A stretch of DNA of 6,071 nucleotides from an uncultured Rikenellaceae bacterium (GTDB lineage Bacteria > Bacteroidota > Bacteroidia > Bacteroidales > Rikenellaceae), in contig CASDWR010000041.1 in NCBI GenBank assembly GCA_949284665.1, forward strand, positions 1 through 6,071, read 5' to 3'. The first letter of the stretch is position 1. Each line of letters opens with the position of its first letter. The notes under the pieces were generated by a model. That model worked only from the letters and a program-made list of their open reading frames with translations. It was not told the origin of the DNA and did no database searches. A program made the translations under genes and the position numbers. This document shows positions 1 to 5,422 of the stretch, in pieces.

Positions 1-172
1 CATCGTGTGGATAGATTTTCTCCACACGATACGTATATCGATCAGGCAACCGGAATTGCGAGATCGTTCCGGTCTGCATCTTGACCCGCGTTCCAGCATT
101 CCGGGATCCTCCGCATGAGATAAGCAGAGCCAACACCGTACAGATTCCCGGGAACCATCTTCCACCTTTCAT
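1..172 (-). CDS. N-terminal part of a lipoprotein, cut by the left window edge
   Basis: An open frame reads leftward from ATG at 172 to the window edge without a stop (57 full codons visible). Its first 20 residues, MKGGRWFPGICTVLALLISC, form a type II signal peptide: a charged start (K2, R5), a hydrophobic core (about 7-18) and the lipobox LISC with Cys20 as the lipidation site. The mature chain would begin CGGSRNAG. Gly-Gly after the Cys rather than an acidic run does not settle whether it stays periplasmic or reaches the surface. The rest (TRVKMQTGTISQFRLPDRYT and onward) matches no family I recognise. An in-frame ATG at 190 gives six extra residues. I prefer 172 because a -7 box at 196-203 ends 23 bases upstream, close to the 22 bases seen at rnr, whereas 190 would lie at or almost at the predicted transcript start. 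The gene follows purT on the same strand after about 250 bases but has its own promoter signal. The coding call is fairly sure; the function is unknown. Confidence 0.72.
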   Translation of the reverse strand, partial: MKGGRWFPGICTVLALLISCGGSRNAGTRVKMQTGTISQFRLPDRYTYRVEKIYPHD

Positions 173-195
173 CGACAACAGACCTTTCATGTCGG

Positions 196-203
196 CAAAG
201 ATA
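196..203 (-). promoter_or_regulatory. Bacteroidota -7 box for the lipoprotein gene
   Basis: On the minus strand these bases read TATCTTTG, a full match to the Bacteroidota -7 consensus TAnnTTTG. The upstream side is AT-rich, but I find no good TTTG -33 element at the usual 19-21 base spacing, so only half of the promoter is well supported. Transcription would begin near 188-191, just ahead of the preferred ATG at 172. Confidence 0.5.
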
Positions 204-423
204 GAAAATTAATCAGAAATATTGCAGTCCGTTACTCCCGTTACTTATTATTTCAAACAGGTCGCTGCTCGGGTTGCTTTCATCCGAAACGTCTGCCGAC
301 ACGAAAAACGCTGTCCCATCTTAACCTACGAAAAGGAAACGCAAGAACAATTTCTCCGTTGCCCTGATCCGGAATTTCCGTATGAATATTCCGCCATATT
401 TCCTCTATCAGACTTTTCTGCGG
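204..423. other. Intergenic gap between purT and the lipoprotein gene
   Basis: These 220 bases lie downstream of the purT stop and upstream of the lipoprotein promoter. The part next to the -7 box (201-225) is AT-rich. I find no convincing intrinsic terminator for purT: the short inverted repeats here, such as CAGA/TCTG near 411-422, lack a strong stem and a T-tract. No RNA gene is recognisable. A plus-strand open frame starting at 222 runs on into the purT antisense and has no family features, so I do not call it. Confidence 0.5.
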
Positions 424-1614
424 TTACCGGGAGAGTATTTCGATGTGCATGCGGGCATAAGCCCGCTCGACTTTCGCCTTCGCCTCGTCCACCGTATCGG
501 CTGTTGCCAGGATGACGGCCATGCGACGCCTGCCGGCCACTCCGGGTTTCCCGAAAATCCGCATCTGCACACCCTCTTCACCGAGGACCTGTTCCAAATT
601 ATCGAAAACGACCATGTCGCTATGGCCCTCCACGACGACGGCTTTCGATGCAGAAGGAGCAAAAAAACGTACCCCAGGGACAGGAAGGCCCAATACGGCA
701 CGCACATGAAGTGCGAATTCAGACAGGTCCTGTGAGATCATTGTCACCATTCCCGTGTCATGGGGACGGGGTGACACCTCACTGAAAAGGACCTGATCGC
801 CCTTGATAAAGAGTTCCACACCAAAAATACCGTATCCCCCCAATGCATCCGTAATCCGTACGGCTATTTCCCGTGCTTTATATAAAGCCTCGGAGGACAT
901 GGGTTGCGGTTGCCACGATTCTCGATAATCGCCATCCACCTGGCGGTGTCCGATCGGTTCGAGCAACGTCGTTCCCCCCGAATGGCGTACCGTAAGAAGC
1001 GTTATCTCATAATCGAATTCCACGAAACCCTCCACGATCACTCGACCGGCACCGGCTCGACCCTCCGTCTGTGCATGATCCCATGCCGCGGAAATCTCTC
1101 CCGCATTGTGGATCACACTTTGTCCGTGTCCCGAAGAACTCATCACCGGTTTCACCACACAAGGCATTCCCAACTCTACCACGGCTGCGGAAAACTCTTC
1201 GTATGTGGCTGCAAAACGGTACGGTGAAGTCGGCAAACCGAGTTCTTCGGCTGCCAGACGGCGAATCCCCTCGCGATTCATCGTCAACACCGTAGCCCGG
1301 GCCGTAGGGATCACATTGTATCCCTCCTTTTCGAGATCGGCCAACGTATCGGTGGCGATCGCCTCGATCTCAGGAATGATATAATCGGGTTTTTCCGCTT
1401 CGATAATCTGCCGCAATGCGGCCCCATCGAGCATCGATAGCACATGCGAGCGGGTCGCCACCTGCATGGCAGGGGCATTCGGATATTTGTCGAGCGCAAT
1501 GACCTCGACCCCGTAACGTTGCAGTTCGATGGCAACCTCTTTACCGAGCTCGCCGGAACCACACAACAAAGCTTTCCGACCGAAGCCGGAAGTTTTCGTA
1601 CCTATTTTTACCAC
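424..1614 (-). CDS. purT: Formate-dependent phosphoribosylglycinamide formyltransferase (GAR transformylase 2)
   Basis: PurT makes N-formyl-GAR from GAR, formate and ATP in the cytosol. It is the folate-independent route for the third step of de novo purine synthesis and belongs to the ATP-grasp family. Counting from GTG at 1614 gives 396 residues (E. coli PurT has 392) and puts the known ligand residues at their E. coli numbers: CGSGELGKE with Glu22, PEIEAIATD with Glu82, MNREG with Arg114, Lys155 in [10 protein letters not shown], Glu195, Glu203, Glu267 in FGVELF, Glu279 and Asp286 in [11 protein letters not shown]. Lys356 and Arg363 (FGKP, GRRR) follow with a one-residue shift. The ATP loop reads SSSGHGQ, with His163 where E. 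coli has Lys. The frame stays open up to ATG 1764, but those 50 extra residues resemble nothing in PurT, and a -7 box lies inside them, so the GTG is preferred. No SD is seen before it; the leader is A/T-rich. It is divergent from rnr. The family call is essentially certain, the start likely. Confidence 0.96.
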   Translation of the reverse strand: MVKIGTKTSGFGRKALLCGSGELGKEVAIELQRYGVEVIALDKYPNAPAMQVATRSHVLSMLDGAALRQIIEAEKPDYIIPEIEAIATDTLADLEKEGYNVIPTARATVLTMNREGIRRLAAEELGLPTSPYRFAATYEEFSAAVVELGMPCVVKPVMSSSGHGQSVIHNAGEISAAWDHAQTEGRAGAGRVIVEGFVEFDYEITLLTVRHSGGTTLLEPIGHRQVDGDYRESWQPQPMSSEALYKAREIAVRITDALGGYGIFGVELFIKGDQVLFSEVSPRPHDTGMVTMISQDLSEFALHVRAVLGLPVPGVRFFAPSASKAVVVEGHSDMVVFDNLEQVLGEEGVQMRIFGKPGVAGRRRMAVILATADTVDEAKAKVERAYARMHIEILSR

Positions 1615-1646
1615 GTGAAAAAAGATTTTAGCATCATTACGGGATA

Positions 1647-1654
1647 CAAATGTA
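1647..1654 (-). promoter_or_regulatory. Bacteroidota -7 box for purT
   Basis: The minus strand reads TACATTTG here, a full match to TAnnTTTG. Transcription would begin near 1640, leaving a leader of about 25 bases before the GTG at 1614. That would exclude the ATG at 1764 as the purT start on this transcript. I see no clear TTTG -33 element at the expected spacing upstream (about 1674-1680 reads through a G/C-rich stretch), so the promoter is only half supported. Confidence 0.45.
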
Positions 1655-1796
1655 GGTAAATTTTCCCATCCCGGTCTGGCGATGCACACTTTTTGCATCG
1701 GGAACGACCCGAAACGCCATCTTCCGACCCACACGATCCGAATCATCTCTCCCGTACACGGCATCTGTTAACAAACCGTTACCAATTACCGTGTCG

Positions 1797-1827
1797 TTCG
1801 TTTTATTGTAAATAATCTCTACCTTTG
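1797..1827 (+). promoter_or_regulatory. Bacteroidota-type promoter for rnr
   Basis: The -7 box TACCTTTG at 1820-1827 matches TAnnTTTG fully. Exactly 19 bases upstream, TTCG at 1797-1800 matches three of four bases of the -33 element TTTG. The predicted transcript start is near 1833, giving a leader of about 16 bases before the rnr ATG at 1850. This is the best supported promoter in the window. Confidence 0.6.
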
Positions 1828-1849
1828 CTACGATTTCAATGAGTAAGAC

Positions 1850-4132
1850 ATGTCGAAAAAAGTGACGAAACGAAGCTCAAAGGGAGTTTCGAATGCCAAC
1901 AAGAGGAAGGACCGGGGAGCGATCATCCTGGAACTGTTCCGGTCAGCCCCCGAAAAGAAACGTACGCTCAAACAGCTTGCTGCCGCCAGTGGAGGAAACG
2001 ACCGTGAAGGACGCTTCCGAACCCGCGAGATACTCGACTCAATGATTGCCGAAGGTGTCGTTCAAGAGATCGGGGAAGGCAAATTCAGATTGAGTACCGC
2101 CCATTTGCCCACATTCGAAGGGGTGGTTGACATGTTTCATTCGGGAGCGGCCTACGTCAAAGTTGACGGTCTCGACAAGGACATTTTCGTCGATCCGCGC
2201 CATACCGCCCATGCCCTGAATGGCGATCGGGTACGAGTGTCCATCATTCGCAGACAACGGTCAGGCGATCCCGAAGGAGAGATCGTGGAAATTCTGGAAC
2301 GGTCGAATCGTTGTTACGTCGGTATGGTAACGAAGGATCGGCGTTACACCTTTGTACAGGTCGATTCACGCAAGATACCGACCGATATTTTCATCCGCCG
2401 TACATCGGACGATGCCCCACTGAACGATGGGGATAAAGTGGTGGTACGGATTGTGGAATGGGCCGAAGGAAGCAAATCGCCCGTAGGAGAAATCGTGGAG
2501 GTCCTGGGACCAACCGGGGACAATGACACCGAGATGCACGCCATTCTGACCGAATACGATCTTCCTTATCGTTTCCCCGAAGAGGTGGAAACGGCCGCCA
2601 ATGGGATTTCGGATGACCTGACCGGAGAATATGGCCGACGTCGAGATTTCCGTTCGGTAACCACCTTTACGATCGATCCGGCAGACGCCAAAGATTTCGA
2701 CGATGCGCTCTCGATTCGACGACTCGAAGACGGGAATTGGGAAGTCGGGGTCCACATAGCGGATGTTACGCACTATGTATTGCCGGAAAGCGTGGTCGAA
2801 ACCGAAGCCAAAGAGCGAGCCACGTCGGTCTATCTGGTGGACCGTACCGTACCCATGCTGCCTGAACGGCTCTCCAACGAACTCTGTTCCTTGAGACCGG
2901 ACGAAGAAAAACTCTGTTTTTCCGCTGTTTTCCGAATCGATGGAGAGGCACATGTGCTCGACGAATGGTTCGGCCGCACGATCATCCGTTCCGATCGCCG
3001 CTTCACCTATGACGAAGCACAAAAAGTTATCGAAACCGGTCTGGGGGATTTCCCGGACGAATTGCGTACCCTCAATACACTGGCCGTCAAGATGCGGCGG
3101 GAACGTTTCCGCAACGGTGCCATCAGTTTCGAACGCGAAGAGGCTAAATTCGTACTCGACGAAAAGGGCAAACCTCTGGGAGTCTATTTCAAGGAGATGA
3201 AAGAGGCCAACAGACTGATTGAAGAGTTCATGTTGCTGGCCAACCGAAAAGTCGCCGAATTCATCGGACGTCGGAACAGGGCAGAGCGTCCCGGAACCAA
3301 AGGGGGCAAACCGATCACCGAACCTCGCACATTCGTCTATCGTGTCCACGACAAACCCGCGCCCGACAAATTGCTCAAATTCTCGGAATTCATTCTCCGT
3401 TTTGGGTATCAGTTCAAGGCACAACGCGGCAAAGCGGTGTCGAAAGAGATGAACCGGCTGATGGCTCGCATCAAAGGCCGCAGTGAGGAAAATCTGATCT
3501 CGACCCTCGCCGTACGGACAATGGCCAAAGCCTACTACAGTACCGACAACATCGGTCATTACGGCCTCGCTTTCCCCTATTATACCCACTTCACCTCTCC
3601 GATCCGACGATATCCTGACATGATGGTACACCGCCTGCTGGCCCACTATCTTGCCGGAGGCGCCTCACCCGAAAAGGATTTTTACGAAAAAATGTGCGAA
3701 CACTCTTCGGAGATGGAGGTACGGGCAGCCGAGGCCGAACGGGCCTCGATCAAGTATAAAATGGTGGAGTTCATGCTCGACCGGATCGGACAGGAGTTCA
3801 ACGGAAGCATTTCGGGCGTAACGGAATGGGGTATCTATGTGGAACTGGACGATACGCATATCGAAGGGATGGTCTCTTTGCGTGACATTGCGGACGATTT
3901 CTACGAATACGACGAAGACAACTATGCCGTTCGGGGACATCGCCACGGACGTATGCTGACTTTGGGTGATCGGGTTCGCATCCGGGTCAAGAATGCCGAT
4001 CTCCGACGCAAGTTGCTCGATTTCGAACTGACAGGGACGATCGACTTCGCCACCGGCCGCATCTTTCCGATCGAGGCGGAAGAACCTACACCCACAACCT
4101 CAAGGCATTTTTCGACCCGAAGAAGACGATAA
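1850..4132 (+). CDS. rnr: Ribonuclease R (3'-5' exoribonuclease, RNB family)
   Basis: This cytosolic processive hydrolytic 3'-5' exoribonuclease degrades structured RNA and takes part in mRNA decay and RNA quality control. The 760 residues show the RNase R order: a basic start (MSKKVTKRSSKG), a winged-helix-like region (about 22-80), two cold-shock domains (about 85-150 and 155-220), the RNB catalytic domain (about 255-600) and an S1 domain (about 645-727), ending in a short Arg-rich tail. The Mg-binding aspartates are in IDPADAKDFDDA (Asp276, 282, 284, 285). The signature stretch around 577-596 reads YYTHFTSPIRRYPDMMVHR. The S1 domain begins FNGSISGVTEWGIYVEL. The N-terminal helix-turn-helix and length favour RNase R over RNase II. 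All catalytic residues are present and the frame is intact. ATG 1850 is chosen because it lies 22 bases after the -7 box; another ATG at 1839 is out of frame. It is transcribed alone and ends before the bidirectional terminator at 4254. Confidence 0.97.
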   Translation: MSKKVTKRSSKGVSNANKRKDRGAIILELFRSAPEKKRTLKQLAAASGGNDREGRFRTREILDSMIAEGVVQEIGEGKFRLSTAHLPTFEGVVDMFHSGAAYVKVDGLDKDIFVDPRHTAHALNGDRVRVSIIRRQRSGDPEGEIVEILERSNRCYVGMVTKDRRYTFVQVDSRKIPTDIFIRRTSDDAPLNDGDKVVVRIVEWAEGSKSPVGEIVEVLGPTGDNDTEMHAILTEYDLPYRFPEEVETAANGISDDLTGEYGRRRDFRSVTTFTIDPADAKDFDDALSIRRLEDGNWEVGVHIADVTHYVLPESVVETEAKERATSVYLVDRTVPMLPERLSNELCSLRPDEEKLCFSAVFRIDGEAHVLDEWFGRTIIRSDRRFTYDEAQKVIETGLGDFPDELRTLNTLAVKMRRERFRNGAISFEREEAKFVLDEKGKPLGVYFKEMKEANRLIEEFMLLANRKVAEFIGRRNRAERPGTKGGKPITEPRTFVYRVHDKPAPDKLLKFSEFILRFGYQFKAQRGKAVSKEMNRLMARIKGRSEENLISTLAVRTMAKAYYSTDNIGHYGLAFPYYTHFTSPIRRYPDMMVHRLLAHYLAGGASPEKDFYEKMCEHSSEMEVRAAEAERASIKYKMVEFMLDRIGQEFNGSISGVTEWGIYVELDDTHIEGMVSLRDIADDFYEYDEDNYAVRGHRHGRMLTLGDRVRIRVKNADLRRKLLDFELTGTIDFATGRIFPIEAEEPTPTTSRHFSTRRRR

Positions 4133-4253
4133 AGGCACATCCCGATTCTTTCCCTGTACAGACTTCAGATTCCGATACGGATTCAAAGTTGAAAAGTAAA
4201 GACCATCGAGACGGTTAACAAAATTTCCGTTCCCCGGTCAATCAATATTATAA

Positions 4254-4279
4254 AAACGGGCAGAGAGTTCTGCCCGTTT
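4254..4279. terminator. Bidirectional intrinsic terminator between convergent genes
   Basis: A perfect 11-bp stem, AAACGGGCAGA at 4254-4264 pairing with TCTGCCCGTTT at 4269-4279, encloses the loop GAGT. On the plus strand it continues into TTTATTTTC, and on the minus strand into TTTTTATAA, so T-rich tails exist in both directions. It lies 121 bases past the rnr stop and 174 bases past the glycosyltransferase stop. It would serve both transcripts and prevent convergent read-through. Confidence 0.9.
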
Positions 4280-4306
4280 ATTTTCATAACTACCTATCGA
4301 CACCTT

Positions 4307-4327
4307 AAAAAAGAGAGAATGTCCCTC
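4307..4327 (-). terminator. Possible weak leftward terminator after the glycosyltransferase gene
   Basis: On the minus strand GAGGGA-CAT-TCTCTC forms a 6-bp stem with one G-T pair and a 3-base loop, followed at once by six T residues (4312-4307). The stem is short and only half G/C, so it would be inefficient alone. It precedes the stronger hairpin at 4254-4279 on the same transcript. Confidence 0.35.
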
Positions 4328-4388
4328 AATATCCCAAGGAAAGGGATAGAATCAAAACAACAGCGGGGACAGCTTGCATGGCAAACAT
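4326..4388 (-). CDS. Doubtful 20-codon hydrophobic small reading frame
   Basis: ATG at 4388 opens MFAMQAVPAVVLILSLSLGY, then TGA. The centre (AVPAVVLILSLSLG) is hydrophobic enough for a short membrane segment. A purine-rich GGGGAGGAGA run directly precedes the ATG; it is too close for a standard ribosome site for that ATG but about 10 bases from the second ATG at 4379. The frame lies 65 bases downstream of the glycosyltransferase stop on the same strand, and its stop abuts the weak terminator hairpin. I recognise no family. Such a frame can easily occur by chance, and part of it overlaps small inverted repeats, so it is recorded as a candidate only. Confidence 0.15.
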   Translation of the reverse strand: MFAMQAVPAVVLILSLSLGY

Positions 4389-4453
4389 TCTCCTCCCCGT
4401 CTTCAACAACAAACAATACGAGAGAGAGGTGCGGTAATGGCAACAACGGAACA

Positions 4454-5401
4454 CTATCTCCACTGTTTCCCTTTAAGGAGTCGATAATTCTTGAACCCCC
4501 CGATCCTGCGGCCGTCACGCAGTACATGTTTCTCAATGAAGTCTATCGCCCTGTATTTCAACCCATAACGTTTACCGATCGGCGGACGCGAACCATCGTA
4601 ACGTATGTAATCGCTCCAATCGAATGCCGCCATACGTTCCAACGCTGCATTTGGGAAGCTTCCTTGATAAAGAGGCAACATACTCAGATTGCCGTAATCG
4701 TAGTAATCCACTCCGGCCACCGGTTTGTTGTCGGGGGAGTATACGGCACTGTGGGCCACGTTTTTTTTGGCCATGCGACGAGGATCACGTGACCATCCGT
4801 AATGAAAAACCCACGCGTCAAGCAACACGCAACGCAATTTCCGGGTATTTTCCTTTTTCAGATAATCCACACCGTCGAAATCGGGAATGATCCGGAACGA
4901 TTGGGCGTCACGCCATGAATGTATGTCCGGGCGGTTACGGATGATCCGAATTTCGTGCGGATAAGCAAAATGGAGCGAATCGATATAATGTTTGTAATCG
5001 CCGTAGAGATGGACGTATTTCAACAGAAAGCCTTCAACCCGTTCGTCATCGAGATATCTTTCACAGGCCCGTCGGATCACCGGTAACGCGTCGTGATGCA
5101 TGATCTCATCCGATTGGAGGTAGAGGCACCAATCTCCCGTGCAATAACTTTTTGCCAAATCGGTCTGCTGTGCATAAATCGTCCCTCCTTTATTGTATGT
5201 TTTGGTATCCCAGACACTCTTCACGATCTTTACCCGGGGATCATCGGCAAATGTCACCAATAGCCGATCGGTATCGTCACTACTGTCTCCGGCCAGAATA
5301 ATAAATTCATCTACCACATCTAATACCGAACGTACGCTCTCGACGATAGGAAAATCGTATATAATCGCATTTTTAATAAAAGTGAAACCGCTTATTTTCA
5401 T
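4454..5401 (-). CDS. Glycosyltransferase family 2-like protein
   Basis: This 315-residue protein has the fold signature of GT-A family-2-like transferases. Its start MKISGFTFIKNAIIYDFP and the following VVDEFIILAGDSSDDT (about 29-44) form the nucleotide-binding beta-alpha units. YLQSDEI (95-100 region, Asp98-Glu99) occupies the position of the acidic metal/nucleotide motif (QxDE in place of DxD). HEIRIIRN (149-156) and VFHYGWSRDPRRM (198-210) match the C-terminal parts of this group as common in Bacteroidota. There is no signal peptide or membrane segment, so it is probably cytosolic or peripheral at the inner membrane and adds a sugar to a glycan or lipid carrier. Donor and acceptor cannot be read from the sequence. 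The ATG at 5401 begins the conserved core directly and lies 21 bases after the transporter stop on the same strand, suggesting a shared transcript. No other glycan genes are in view. Family sure, substrate unknown. Confidence 0.85.
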   Translation of the reverse strand: MKISGFTFIKNAIIYDFPIVESVRSVLDVVDEFIILAGDSSDDTDRLLVTFADDPRVKIVKSVWDTKTYNKGGTIYAQQTDLAKSYCTGDWCLYLQSDEIMHHDALPVIRRACERYLDDERVEGFLLKYVHLYGDYKHYIDSLHFAYPHEIRIIRNRPDIHSWRDAQSFRIIPDFDGVDYLKKENTRKLRCVLLDAWVFHYGWSRDPRRMAKKNVAHSAVYSPDNKPVAGVDYYDYGNLSMLPLYQGSFPNAALERMAAFDWSDYIRYDGSRPPIGKRYGLKYRAIDFIEKHVLRDGRRIGGFKNYRLLKGKQWR

Positions 5402-5422
5402 CGTTTCTTCAGTAGTACGGGG

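Larger units (their letters stand above)
1615..1849. promoter_or_regulatory. Divergent regulatory region between purT and rnr
   Basis: This 235-base region separates the leftward purT start from the rightward rnr start and holds a -7 box for each. The stretch 1765-1830 is AT-rich and contains a short direct repeat, ACCGT at 1775-1779 and 1788-1792. I recognise no known operator, and no PUR-box or riboswitch fold is evident. The minus-strand open frame from 1764 to 1615 is an in-frame extension of purT without similarity to the family, and is best read as non-coding. Confidence 0.45.
4133..4453. other. Convergent intergenic region between rnr and the glycosyltransferase gene
   Basis: These 321 bases lie between two convergent stops. 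They contain a strong bidirectional hairpin (4254-4279) and a weaker leftward hairpin with a T-tract (4307-4327). Other small inverted repeats are TATCCC/GGGATA at 4330-4348, CGGGGA/TCCCCG at 4364-4399 (a long loop with a nested TTGC/GCAA), and a mismatched stem in GATTCCGATACGGATTC about 40 bases after the rnr stop. A 20-codon hydrophobic frame on the minus strand (4388-4326) is the only small frame worth mention. No tRNA or known regulatory RNA is recognisable. Confidence 0.5.

Noticed and set aside
2..30. The left-edge hairpin as an intrinsic terminator
   Set aside because: It lies inside the lipoprotein reading frame and no T-tract follows on the plus strand; the minus-strand continuation is outside the window.
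329..397. A 22-codon minus-strand frame (MAEYSYGNSGSG start) after purT
   Set aside because: No ribosome site, no hydrophobic or structural pattern and no promoter; it is expected by chance.
222..515. A plus-strand 97-codon frame in the gap left of purT
   Set aside because: Its second half is antisense to the conserved purT C-terminus; the first half has no start signal or family features.
2366..3646. A 426-codon minus-strand open frame antisense to rnr
   Set aside because: It lies wholly opposite the RNB domain, which has all catalytic motifs. Its translation is low in complexity character, rich in Phe, Gly and Glu, and has no recognisable family or promoter. It is a codon-use shadow.
4319..4792. 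A plus-strand 157-codon frame at the 3' end of the glycosyltransferase
   Set aside because: Most of it is antisense to the conserved glycosyltransferase, and its ATG lies in a weak terminator hairpin.
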